Program-made: the position numbers and the translations under genes
The notes under the pieces: generated by a model
Seen by the model: only the letters and a program-made list of their open reading frames with translations
What the model was told of the DNA's origin: nothing
Databases searched by the model: none
In this document: piece by piece, positions 26,083 through 34,448 of the stretch
Position numbering within the stretch: the stretch's first letter is position 1
Layout: every line of letters starts with the position of its first letter
Assembly: GCA_963750535.1 (NCBI GenBank)
Contig: CAVVRF010000040.1
Location: forward strand, 62,001 to 126,000
From: JAKFWF01 sp963750535
Lineage (GTDB): Bacteria; Pseudomonadota; Alphaproteobacteria; Rhizobiales; Hyphomicrobiaceae
Reading direction: 5' to 3'
DNA length: 64,000 nucleotides

Positions 26083-26865
26083 ATGTCGCTCCTGGACGTC
26101 TCCGGCCTGAAGAAGAGCTTCGGCGGGCTGCAGGCCGTCCAGGGGTTCGACTTGACCGTGAATGCCGGCGAAATCGTCGGCATTCTCGGGCCCAACGGCT
26201 CGGGCAAGACCACCATCTTCAACGTGCTGACCGGCATTTATCCGGACAGCGGCGGTCGCGCCTCGTTCGACGATGGCCGCCACAAGTTGCTGGGCCTGAA
26301 ACAGCATCAGATCACAGCCATCGGCATCGCGCGCACGTTCCAGAACCAGCGCCTGTTCAACGAGATGACGGTTCTCGAGAACGTCTGCGTCGGCCATCAT
26401 TGCCGGACAAGGGCGGGCATCTCCGGGGTGTTGTTTGGCCTGCCTTCGGCACGAGCCGAAAAGGCCAAGGTGATCGCCGAGACACGAGAGTTGTTGGCGC
26501 TGTTCGGCGACCGCCTGCTGCCGCGCGAGGACGAGTTGGCGTCGTCGCTGTCGTACGCCAATCGGCGGCGCCTCGAAATCGCCCGCGCCCTCGCCACCCG
26601 TCCGAAATTATTACTGCTCGACGAGCCGGCGGCCGGCATGAACCAGACCGAGTCGCGCGAGCTGATGGCCGACATCCTGCGCATCCGCGAACGCGGCATC
26701 ACCATCATGCTGATCGAGCACGACATGTCGGTGGTGCGCGGCATCTCCGACCGGGTGGTGGCGCTCGATCATGGCGTGAAGATCGTAGAGGGCGACTTCG
26801 CGACCGTCAGGCGCCATCCGCAGGTCATCGAGGCGTATCTCGGACGCAGGGCCGCCCATGCTTAA
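26083..26865 (+). CDS. livG: Liv ABC transporter ATP-binding protein LivG
   Basis: 260 residues: Walker A LGPNGSGKTTIF, the LivG-specific ARTFQNQRLFNEMTVLENV, a somewhat degenerate signature ASSLSYANRRRLEIARALA, Walker B LLLLDEPAAGMN, and the H-loop LIEHDMSVV. It pairs with LivF as the ATPase heterodimer. It starts 10 bp after the receptor gene and overlaps livF by 8 bp. Confidence 0.95.
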   Translation: MSLLDVSGLKKSFGGLQAVQGFDLTVNAGEIVGILGPNGSGKTTIFNVLTGIYPDSGGRASFDDGRHKLLGLKQHQITAIGIARTFQNQRLFNEMTVLENVCVGHHCRTRAGISGVLFGLPSARAEKAKVIAETRELLALFGDRLLPREDELASSLSYANRRRLEIARALATRPKLLLLDEPAAGMNQTESRELMADILRIRERGITIMLIEHDMSVVRGISDRVVALDHGVKIVEGDFATVRRHPQVIEAYLGRRAAHA

Positions 26866-27571
26866 GCTGAGCAACCTCGTCACCTTCTACGGGCAGATGA
26901 TGGCGCTGAAGGGCGTCAGCCTGGAAGTCAACGAAGGCGAGATCGTCTGCCTGCTGGGCGGCAACGCTTCGGGCAAGTCGACCACGATGAAGACCATTCT
27001 CGGGCTGGTGCGGCCGCGCGAAGGCTCGGTCGAGTTCGAGGGCGAGCGTATCGACAAGCTGGCGACCGGGGAGATCGTCAAGCGCGGTATTTCGCTGGTG
27101 CCTGAGGGCCGCCGCATCTTCGGTCGCATGACGGTGTGGGAGAACCTCGCCATGGGCAGCTACTCTCGGCGCACCGACCCGCAGCCCGACATCGATCGCG
27201 ACATGGAGCGTGTCTACACCCTGTTCCCGCGGCTGAAGGAGCGCCTCACCCAGTTCGCCGGCACCATGTCCGGCGGCGAACAGCAGATGCTGGCGATCGG
27301 CCGGGCGCTGATGGCACGGCCCCGGCTGCTGCTGATGGACGAGCCGTCGATGGGTCTGTCGCCTGCCTTCGTCGACCAGGTGTTCGATATCATCCAGCAG
27401 ATAAACAAGCAGGGCACGACTGTCCTAGTCGTCGAGCAGAACGCGGCGGTGGCGCTGTCGATCGCCAATCGCGGCTACGTCCTGCAGAACGGCCGGATCG
27501 CGGCCGCCGACACCGCTGCTGCTCTATCGCAAGCCGACGACATTCGCCGCGCGTATCTCGGAGAGGAATGA
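26858..27571 (+). CDS. livF: Liv ABC transporter ATP-binding protein LivF
   Basis: 237 residues: Walker A LLGGNASGKSTTMK, MSGGEQQMLAIGRALMARP as signature, Walker B LLLMDEPSMGLSP, and H-loop region VLVVEQNAAVAL typical of LivF. The gene overlaps livG at its start and livH at its stop (ATGA). Confidence 0.95.
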   Translation: MLKLSNLVTFYGQMMALKGVSLEVNEGEIVCLLGGNASGKSTTMKTILGLVRPREGSVEFEGERIDKLATGEIVKRGISLVPEGRRIFGRMTVWENLAMGSYSRRTDPQPDIDRDMERVYTLFPRLKERLTQFAGTMSGGEQQMLAIGRALMARPRLLLMDEPSMGLSPAFVDQVFDIIQQINKQGTTVLVVEQNAAVALSIANRGYVLQNGRIAAADTAAALSQADDIRRAYLGEE

Positions 27572-28521
27572 CCAATCCGATGGGGGATATCCTTTCAATA
27601 CTTCCGCAGCAACTCGTATTCGGCCTGGCACTTGGCACCGTCTACGGCCTGATCGCACTCGGCTACACGATGGTCTACGGCGTGCTGATGATGATCAACT
27701 TTGCCCATGGCGAAGTGTTCATGATCGGCGCCTACATCGGCTGGGCAGTCCTGGCGTTCCTGCTCAATCATGCCGTCGCCGGCATGCATCCGATCTGGGT
27801 CCTGCCGGTCCTGCTCCTGCCCGCCATGCTGTTGTGCGGCCTGCTCGGCATGACCATCGAGCGGTTTGCCTATCGGCCGCTCTACCTGCGCGGCGGCTCG
27901 CGCCTGGCACCGCTGATCAGCGCCTTCGGCGCCTCGATCTTCCTGCAAAACGCTGTGATGCTGACGCAGGGCGCGCGCATGAAGGTCTACATGACCAACA
28001 CGTTGTTCCCGCGCACTTGGCGGTTCGACATCTTCGGTGTCAACATCTCGGTGCTGGTAGTGGTGATGGTGGCGGTATCGATGGCGCTCACCTGGGCGCT
28101 GATCATGCTCGTTCAGAAGACGACGCTCGGCCGCTCCATCCGCGCCGTTTCGGAAGACCGCGAGATGGCGTCCGTCATGGGCGTCAATGTCGGTCATGTG
28201 ATCGGTTTGACATTCTTTCTCGGCTCGATGCTCGGCGGCGCCGCCGGCGTTCTGGTCGGCCTTTACTACACGCAGATCGATTTCGTGATGGGCTACTCCG
28301 CCGGCCTCAAGGCGTTCACCGCCGCCGTGCTCGGCGGCATCGGCAATATCAAGGGCGCGATGGTTGGCGGCCTGCTGCTCGGCATCATCGAGAGCGTCGC
28401 GGTGACCTTCATAAATCCGGCGTTCAAGGATGTCGTCGCATTCGCGGTGCTCATTCTGGTGCTGATGTTCCGGCCGGAAGGCCTTTTCGGCGAAACACTG
28501 TCGGATCGGAAGAAGGTGTGA
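27568..28521 (+). CDS. livH: Liv ABC transporter permease LivH
   Basis: 317 residues with about eight membrane helices. Typical LivH text is present: GTVYGLIALGYTMVYGVLMM, INFAHGEVFMIGAYIG, GRSIRAVSEDREMASVMGVN and YSAGLKAFTAAVLGGIGNI. The ATG at 27568 overlaps the livF stop; a longer in-frame opening from 27136 is livF shadow. Confidence 0.95.
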   Translation: MTNPMGDILSILPQQLVFGLALGTVYGLIALGYTMVYGVLMMINFAHGEVFMIGAYIGWAVLAFLLNHAVAGMHPIWVLPVLLLPAMLLCGLLGMTIERFAYRPLYLRGGSRLAPLISAFGASIFLQNAVMLTQGARMKVYMTNTLFPRTWRFDIFGVNISVLVVVMVAVSMALTWALIMLVQKTTLGRSIRAVSEDREMASVMGVNVGHVIGLTFFLGSMLGGAAGVLVGLYYTQIDFVMGYSAGLKAFTAAVLGGIGNIKGAMVGGLLLGIIESVAVTFINPAFKDVVAFAVLILVLMFRPEGLFGETLSDRKKV

Positions 28522-29525
28522 TGACAGAGTTCCTGCGCCGGCACTGGTACTGGTTCCTGCTCGCGGTCGGCGTGATCGCGCCGCTGCTGGCACCCAACGA
28601 CTACGTGGTCGGCGTGCTGGCGCGCATCTGCCTCTACTCGATGCTGGCGCTCGGTCTCAATATCGTGGTCGGATTTGCCGGTCTGCTCGATATCGGCTAC
28701 GTCGCCTTCTTCGGCATCGGCTCCTACGTCTACGCGTTCCTGGCTTCGCCGCACTTCGGCCTGCACCTGCCCTTCATACCGGTGATGGTCGTCGTGACAA
28801 TTGCGGCGGCGATCGCCGGCATCCTGATCGGTGCGCCGACCTTGCGGCTGCGTGGCGATTATCTCGCGATCGTCACGCTCGGCTTCGGCGAGATCACCTA
28901 CCTTTGTCTCGTCAATCTCGACCGACCGATCAACATCACCGGCGGCCCGAGCGGCCTCATTCGCATCGATCCGCCGCAGTTCTTCGGACACGTCGTCGAG
29001 CGCAATATCGAGTACTACTACATGTTCCTGGTGACGCTCGGCTTCCTGGTCGCCGCGTCGATCCGGTTGCGCGACAGCAGGATCGGTTGGGCCTGGCGCG
29101 CGATCCGGGAGGACGAGCTTGCGGCGGCCTCGATGGGGGTCAATACCACCGTCTCCAAGCTGCAGGCCTTCGCGCTCGGTGCCACTTTTGCCGGCTTTGC
29201 AGGCGGCCTTCTGGCATCGTGGCAGCGCTCGGTATTTCCGGACAACTTCCTGTTCCAGGAGTCGATCAACGTGCTGGCCATGGTGATCCTGGGCGGCATG
29301 GGCAGCGTGCTGGGAGTGATCCTGGGAGCGACAATCATCGTCGCGCTTCCCGAGGTATTCCGGGACCTCAGCACCTACCGGCTGCTGGCGTTCGGCGCAC
29401 TGATGATGATCGTCATGATCGTCCGGCCGCAAGGGCTGCTGCCTGAGAATTTTGCAACGGCGCGCAAGAAGCGCGCGGACACCTTGCCACCGGCGGTGGT
29501 GCCAGAGGCTGCTTCGGAGTCCTGA
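28521..29525 (+). CDS. livM: Liv ABC transporter permease LivM
   Basis: 334 residues with about ten membrane helices. LivM signatures: ALGLNIVVGFAGLLDIGYVAFFGIGSY in two blocks, LRLRGDYLAIVTLGFGEI, GRIGWAWRAIREDELAAASMGVN-like loop, and INVLAMVILGGMGSVLG. The ATG overlaps the livH stop by one base (TGATG). It completes the importer. Confidence 0.95.
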   Translation: MTEFLRRHWYWFLLAVGVIAPLLAPNDYVVGVLARICLYSMLALGLNIVVGFAGLLDIGYVAFFGIGSYVYAFLASPHFGLHLPFIPVMVVVTIAAAIAGILIGAPTLRLRGDYLAIVTLGFGEITYLCLVNLDRPINITGGPSGLIRIDPPQFFGHVVERNIEYYYMFLVTLGFLVAASIRLRDSRIGWAWRAIREDELAAASMGVNTTVSKLQAFALGATFAGFAGGLLASWQRSVFPDNFLFQESINVLAMVILGGMGSVLGVILGATIIVALPEVFRDLSTYRLLAFGALMMIVMIVRPQGLLPENFATARKKRADTLPPAVVPEAASES

Positions 29526-29541
29526 AGGAACGAGGTCCGCT

Positions 29542-30807
29542 ATGCACACGGTGGTGCTGGGAGCTGGCGCGGTCGGCGTTGCAACCGCTTACCACTTGCG
29601 CAAGCTCGGCCATGACGTGACGGTCGTTGATCGCCAGCCGGCCGCGGCGTTGGAGACGAGCTTCGGCAACGGCGCCATCATTCATGCCAGCGAGGTCGAG
29701 CCCTGGTCGCAGCCCGGCATGCCGATGAAGATCCTGCGGTGGATCGGCCGCGAGGATGCGCCGATGCTATTACGATTGGGTGCGCTGCCACACCTAGTGC
29801 GATGGGGCACGGCCTTTCTCGCAAACTGCAGCGAGAGCAGGTTTGCCGCCAACGCGGAGGCGAACCTGCGTCTGGCGCTCTATAGCCTGCGCACGCTCCA
29901 GGAGATCCAGGCCGAGCTCGGCATCGAATACGACCGGTCGACAAATGGCGTCATCAAGATCTACCGCGATCGCGCATCACTCGATGCCGGACGTCGTCAA
30001 TCGTCGCACCTCGCGGCGCACGGATTGACGTTTGAGGAACTCTCGCCCCAGGCCTGCGTCGAGCGCGAGCCGGCGCTCGGCGAGACCGCCGACAGCCTCG
30101 CCGGTGCCCTCTATTTTCCGCGCGACGAGGTCGGCGACAGCCATAAGTTCGTGCAGGGCTTGGCGGCGCGTGGCGCGGCACAAGGCGTTCGGTTCCGCTA
30201 TGGCACGGACATCAGAGGGCTGGAAAAGCGGGCGAACCGGATTGCTGCCGTGGCGACCTCGGCCGGACCAATCGAAGCCGACAACGTCGTCGTCGCCATG
30301 GCGAGCTTCTCCCCCGCGCTGCTGCGGCAGGTCGGCGTTGACGTGCTGATCTATCCGGTCAAGGGCGTGTCGATCACGGTGCCGAAGTCGCCATGGAACA
30401 ACGCGCCACGCCATGCGATCATCGACGATGGACGGATGTTCGGCTTGATACCGATCGGCGATCGGCTCCGGGCCGCCGGCTCGGCAGAGATCGCGCGGTA
30501 CGATGCAACGCCGAGCCCCGCTCGCGCACAGGCGATCATCGACAAGGTGCTGCAGACGTTCCCGGGATTTGCCCGATGCTACGCGCCTGAGACCGCCAAG
30601 GTCTGGGCTGGACTTCGACCTGTCTCGCCGAGCGGCGTCGGCTACATGGGGCGCACGAGCATAGCCAATCTCTACGTCAATTGCGGCCATGGCCATCTCG
30701 GCTGGACAATGTCATGCGGTGCCGGACGGTTGGTGGCGGACATCGTCGACGGCCGGCACCCGGAAATCGAGCTGTCGGGATTTCCCACCCTGGCACGGCC
30801 GAGCTAG
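29542..30807 (+). CDS. DadA-like FAD-dependent D-amino acid dehydrogenase
   Basis: 421 residues. The dinucleotide-binding loop VVLGAGAVGVATAYHLRKLG is at the N-terminus, ETSFGNGAIIHASEVEPW follows as in DadA, and the C-terminal FAD segment is NLYVNCGHGHLGWTMSCGAGRL. DadA oxidises D-amino acids to 2-imino acids at the inner membrane face. Located last in the liv operon, 16 bp after livM, it probably acts on what the importer brings in. The stop codon TAG is part of the left arm of the inverted repeat 30804-31058. Confidence 0.9.
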   Translation: MHTVVLGAGAVGVATAYHLRKLGHDVTVVDRQPAAALETSFGNGAIIHASEVEPWSQPGMPMKILRWIGREDAPMLLRLGALPHLVRWGTAFLANCSESRFAANAEANLRLALYSLRTLQEIQAELGIEYDRSTNGVIKIYRDRASLDAGRRQSSHLAAHGLTFEELSPQACVEREPALGETADSLAGALYFPRDEVGDSHKFVQGLAARGAAQGVRFRYGTDIRGLEKRANRIAAVATSAGPIEADNVVVAMASFSPALLRQVGVDVLIYPVKGVSITVPKSPWNNAPRHAIIDDGRMFGLIPIGDRLRAAGSAEIARYDATPSPARAQAIIDKVLQTFPGFARCYAPETAKVWAGLRPVSPSGVGYMGRTSIANLYVNCGHGHLGWTMSCGAGRLVADIVDGRHPEIELSGFPTLARPS

Positions 30808-31058
30808 CCCGCCCTTCTCACAGGCTCGCGGTCGGCACGGAGGGGAAAATGACGACAGAGCAGGAGCGGCGCGCCGAGCATAGCGCCACTATGGTCAAGC
30901 GACGCGACGCACTCTGTCGTCATTTTCGCCCCGCCCTGCGGCCCGCGGCGTCGGGCGGCTCAACCGTATGCGACGGCTACGCTTTTCGCGGCCCTCCTGG
31001 CGGATCCGCTGCGCCGGTCGCGATGACGATCCGCGAGCCTGTGAGAAGGGCGGGCTAG
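30804..31058. repeat. 255-bp element with perfect 28-bp terminal inverted repeats and inner hairpin arms (MITE-like)
   Basis: The arms 30804-30831 and 31031-31058 are exact reverse complements over 28 bp; both outer ends are CTAG followed by CCCGCCC. Inner arms 30846-30860 (AAAATGACGACAGAG) and 30912-30926 pair perfectly over 15 bp and are extended by GGGG/CCCC with a 2-base bulge. It lies between two convergent genes and supplies the dadA stop codon. No protein-coding frame inside is convincing. It resembles a miniature inverted-repeat element; a role as bidirectional terminator is an alternative. Confidence 0.8.
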
Positions 31059-31108
31059 AGCGCGGCGGCTGCGGACAAGTAGCGCGTGGCCCCGTCTTAG
31101 GCTGCCTG

Positions 31109-32641
31109 TCAGCCGGGAACCAGCCGGCGGCCTCTGCGAACCGTGAGCACCAGCAAAACGGCAACTGCCGATGCGGCGGTGTACATCAGGAATGCGTTCA
31201 GGTAGCCGATCATCGACGCCTGCCGCGCAATCTCCTTGGCGATCTTGGCGAGACCGGCAGCATTCTCGAAATTCCAGGCGCCCGTGACCCACGGCAGCGA
31301 AAGGGTCGGGTTATAGGGCGTGATCATTTCCGTCATTCTGCTGTAATTCGCACCCGTGGCGCGGATTATCTCGGCGATCGAAAGCGAGATGAAAAAGCTC
31401 GATCCGATATTGCGCAGCAAATGGAATACAGCGGATGCCTCCGCGCGATGTTCCGGGGCGAGCGTTCCGAACGCGACGACAGACATTGGCACCCAGATGA
31501 TGCCCACCGCGAAGCCCTGCATCAGGCTGTTGCCGACCAGGATGGGCATGGTGACGTTGAGATCGAACGTCATCATCCACAACCCGGAAATCGCCTGCAG
31601 GACGAAGCCCAGGCTCATGCCGATCCGCGGATCGATGCGGCCCATCAGGCCGGCGGTCATGAAGCCGACCATCATGCCGGCACCACGGCAACCGATCACC
31701 TGCCCGACGAGCGCATCCGGAAAGCCGACGTGCTGCTGCAGCAGCGGCGGCAACAGCACCATCGGCGTGAAGTTCAGCATGCCGTAGAGCGTGACCAGGC
31801 CGAGGCCGATCGCATAGTTCCGGTCCGACAGCAGGCGCAAATTCAAGAACGGCGATTTAGTCGTCAGGCAGTGGACGATGAAGATGTAGAAGGCAATCGC
31901 GGCGACCAGGCACTCGAGCACGATCTCTGTCGACTGGAACCAGTCCAGCCGGACCCCGCGCGCGAGCACGAGTTGCACGCTTGCCATCGCAGCGGCCAGT
32001 GCCAGGAACCCGGTCCAGTCAAGTTGCACCCGCGTGGCGCCCCGATCGGGCGGCAGCGCGAACCGCAAGCCGATGTAGGCCAGGAGACCGAACGGCACCA
32101 GCATGTGGAACGACCATCGCCAGCTGTAGGCTTCCGCCAGATATCCGCCCACCACGGGACCGAGTACGGGCGCCACGCCCACCGCCATTCCGAACACGGA
32201 AAGCACCTTGCCATGCTGATGGCGGGGAAACGTGTTGAGCAGGATCGTCTGGGACAGCGGCACGACCGGCGCGCCGGTGCCGCCCTGGGCGATCCTCCAC
32301 AGAACCAGCATCTCGAGCGATTGCGCAATTCCGCACAGGAAGGTCGCGGCCGAGAACGTGGCGATGCTCCAGATCATCACATTCCTGGAACCGAACCGCG
32401 CGACGAGCCAGCCGGTCATCGGCGTTACGACGGCGGTCGCCAGAATGTTGAAGGTCATCGCCCAGGCGATCTCGTCCTGGGTCGCTGACAACGCACCCTG
32501 CATCTGCGGCAGGATCGTCGACGTCGTCAGCAGCGCAGTCGAGTAAAGCGACGAGCCGAGCACGACGGCCGCCATGATCAAGTAGCGCTGCGCCGGCGAC
32601 ATGCTGTTGGCGTGCTCGTCGGCGTCGCTGGCCACGTTCAT
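31109..32641 (-). CDS. emrB: DHA2-family MFS multidrug efflux permease (EmrB type)
   Basis: 510 residues, about 14 membrane helices. EmrB/QacA signatures: TTSTILPQMQGALSATQDEIAWAMT in two blocks, ATAVVTPMTGWLVARFGSRN, the motif C region GVAPVLGPVVGGYLAE, and WRWSFHMLVPFG. It exports toxic compounds across the inner membrane with the HlyD/EmrA partner encoded on the other strand. The two are transcribed divergently with the MarR regulator between them. Confidence 0.92.
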   Translation of the reverse strand: MNVASDADEHANSMSPAQRYLIMAAVVLGSSLYSTALLTTSTILPQMQGALSATQDEIAWAMTFNILATAVVTPMTGWLVARFGSRNVMIWSIATFSAATFLCGIAQSLEMLVLWRIAQGGTGAPVVPLSQTILLNTFPRHQHGKVLSVFGMAVGVAPVLGPVVGGYLAEAYSWRWSFHMLVPFGLLAYIGLRFALPPDRGATRVQLDWTGFLALAAAMASVQLVLARGVRLDWFQSTEIVLECLVAAIAFYIFIVHCLTTKSPFLNLRLLSDRNYAIGLGLVTLYGMLNFTPMVLLPPLLQQHVGFPDALVGQVIGCRGAGMMVGFMTAGLMGRIDPRIGMSLGFVLQAISGLWMMTFDLNVTMPILVGNSLMQGFAVGIIWVPMSVVAFGTLAPEHRAEASAVFHLLRNIGSSFFISLSIAEIIRATGANYSRMTEMITPYNPTLSLPWVTGAWNFENAAGLAKIAKEIARQASMIGYLNAFLMYTAASAVAVLLVLTVRRGRRLVPG

Positions 32642-32650
32642 GCCCCTGGC

Positions 32651-32687
32651 AGTGGTAAGTTATGCGATTGTAACCTAGCTTACCACT
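32651..32687. promoter_or_regulatory. Putative MarR operator: AGTGGTAAG-N19-CTTACCACT
   Basis: A perfect 9-bp inverted repeat (32651-32659 and 32679-32687) in the 72-bp divergent region between emrB and marR. Inside it GTTA (32659-32662) and TAAC (32671-32674) form a second, smaller dyad. The half-sites are 28 bp apart centre to centre, so two MarR dimers or a loop are possible. The site would overlap both promoters. Confidence 0.65.
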
Positions 32688-32713
32688 TGTCGTACAGCTA
32701 TGGTGTGGACTGC

Positions 32714-33256
32714 ATGCGCAATGATGATCGACACATCGGTGTCTTGATCTCGGATGTCGCGCGTTTGATGCGCACGGCGTTCGATCGTCGCGTCCGCAAG
32801 CTCGGCATCACGCGGGCGCAGTGGCTGGTGATCACGCGATTGCACCGCAGCCCCGGTGCGTCGCAGTCGGAGCTGGCGGAAATGATGGAGGTCGAGAAGG
32901 CCACCGCTGGCAGGCATATCGACCGGCTCGAGGCCAAGGGCTGGGTGGAGCGCCGCGATCATGAGAACGACCGCCGCGTCAACAGGATCTATCTCACACC
33001 CGCGGCCGAACGCGTGCACAAGCGGATCTGGAAAATCGCGGAAGCGACGGTCGACAGCGCCATGGCCGGATTGTCGGATCGCGATAGGAAGCAGCTGCGC
33101 AATTTGCTGCGGCGCGTGAAGAGCCGCCTGGTCGAAGATCTGGCCGATGCGGGCGTGGCTGCTCCCGCCAACGGCAAGCAGAAAGCACGCAAGTCGCCCG
33201 CAGCATTGCCGTCGCCGCTGCAGGCGGAATCCGAAGATGAGATCCTCGTCCCATGA
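32714..33256 (+). CDS. MarR-family transcriptional regulator
   Basis: 180 residues. The MarR winged helix runs from about 10 to 110: RAQWLVITRLHRSPGASQSELAEMM, the recognition part EVEKATAGRHIDRLEAKGWVERR, and the wing DHENDRRVNRIYLT. A Pro/Ala/Lys-rich tail of about 40 residues follows. The start at 32714 begins the conserved N-terminal helix; upstream in-frame ATG choices would overlap emrB. It likely represses both its own emrA operon and emrB until a toxic ligand binds. Confidence 0.9.
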   Translation: MRNDDRHIGVLISDVARLMRTAFDRRVRKLGITRAQWLVITRLHRSPGASQSELAEMMEVEKATAGRHIDRLEAKGWVERRDHENDRRVNRIYLTPAAERVHKRIWKIAEATVDSAMAGLSDRDRKQLRNLLRRVKSRLVEDLADAGVAAPANGKQKARKSPAALPSPLQAESEDEILVP

Positions 33257-34365
33257 GTGTCCACGCGCCGCGACAGCTCGGGTATGGCCTGTCAGGCCAC
33301 AGGATTTATGCTCGCGCCCTGTTGCGCCCGGTGCTGCTGTTCGTGGTGCCGGCGCTGGTGGTGGCGGGCGCGTTCGCGGCATGGCTGCATGGCGGCAGAT
33401 ATGTCGGCACCGAGAACGCCTTCGTGCGGGCGGACATCGCCCAGATCGCAAGCGAGGTGCAGGGCCGCGTAGCAACCTTGCTCGTGCGCGATCATGCACG
33501 CGTTGCGGCGGGCGACGTGCTTCTTCGCCTCGATGCCGAGCAGTACCGGCTCGCGCTGGCGAAGGCGGAAGCGGAGCTGGATGCGTCGCGGTCCGCCGTC
33601 GAGCAGGCTAAGGCCGGCTTGAGCGAAACCAAGGCCGAATACAAGGAGGCCGAAAGCCGGCTGCTGTTCCTCGACGCCCAGGCCGTTCGGCAGAAGAACC
33701 TCGCCGACCGTGGCGTCAGCCCCGCGATCAAGCTTGAACTTGCCGAAAGCGAGGCGCTGCAGGCTCGCGACCGGATCGGCATGCTGCGGGCCCGCATCGC
33801 GCGCTTTGAAGCGGCCTTGGGTGGCTTGCCCAATCGGCCGACCGACGCCTTTGCGCTCGTACGCGAGAAGCTGGCGCTGCGCGATCGCGCCGTCCTCGAT
33901 CTCGCCAACACGGAAATCAAGGCTCCGGCGAACGGCGTCATCGTCAACCTGCGGCTGCAGCCCGGCGAGCAGATCAAGGCGCAGGTGCCCCTGTTCTCGA
34001 TCGTCTCGGATCGTCGACCGTGGGTCGAGGCGAACTTCAAGGAGACCGATCTCACGAACGTCGTCGCCGGGCAGAAGGCGACGGTCGTGCTCGACATCTA
34101 TCCGAATATCACCTGGGAGGCGACCGTCGAAAGCATCAGCCCGGCCACCGGCGCCGAGTTTGCGATCCTGCCGCCGCAGAACGCCTCGGGCAATTGGGTG
34201 AAGGTGGTGCAGCGCCTGCCGGTCCGCCTCAGGTTGATCGAGCGGCCCGGCGAACCGCCGCTGCGCTCCGGGATGACTGCGTCCGTCAGCATCGATACCG
34301 AGCGGCAGCGCAGCATCGCTGCAATTTTCGGTGGACAGTCGGCGATCGCCACTCCCCGGCCCTGA
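33253..34365 (+). CDS. emrA: HlyD/EmrA-family membrane fusion protein
   Basis: 370 residues: cytoplasmic N-terminus, a single membrane anchor at about 26-46, a lipoyl/biotinyl-like half at about 52-85 (GRYVGTENAFVRADIAQIASE as typical start), a long coiled coil at about 95-190, then a beta-barrel with ADLTNVV-type segment ETDLTNVVAGQKATV. It is the periplasmic adaptor for the EmrB-type pump. Its ATG overlaps the marR stop by four bases. Confidence 0.92.
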   Translation: MSVHAPRQLGYGLSGHRIYARALLRPVLLFVVPALVVAGAFAAWLHGGRYVGTENAFVRADIAQIASEVQGRVATLLVRDHARVAAGDVLLRLDAEQYRLALAKAEAELDASRSAVEQAKAGLSETKAEYKEAESRLLFLDAQAVRQKNLADRGVSPAIKLELAESEALQARDRIGMLRARIARFEAALGGLPNRPTDAFALVREKLALRDRAVLDLANTEIKAPANGVIVNLRLQPGEQIKAQVPLFSIVSDRRPWVEANFKETDLTNVVAGQKATVVLDIYPNITWEATVESISPATGAEFAILPPQNASGNWVKVVQRLPVRLRLIERPGEPPLRSGMTASVSIDTERQRSIAAIFGGQSAIATPRP

Positions 34366-34371
34366 GGACTG

Positions 34372-34404
34372 CTCGCCAGCGCGCCGATATGCGGCGCTTG
34401 CGAG
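34372..34404. terminator. Hairpin between convergent emrA and amidase genes
   Basis: CTCGCCAGCGC (34372-34382) pairs with GCGCTTGCGAG (34394-34404) around an 11-base loop, with one internal mismatch. There is no U-tract, but the position in the 83-bp convergent gap suits a bidirectional terminator. Confidence 0.4.
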
Positions 34405-34448
34405 TAGAGCCGTGTCGAATTGCCGGATCTCAGATCGGGGCCGTTCCG

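Noticed and set aside
30968..32488. 506-codon + strand frame opposite emrB
   Set aside because: Mirrors the MFS gene, composed of low-complexity His/Gln/Arg text.
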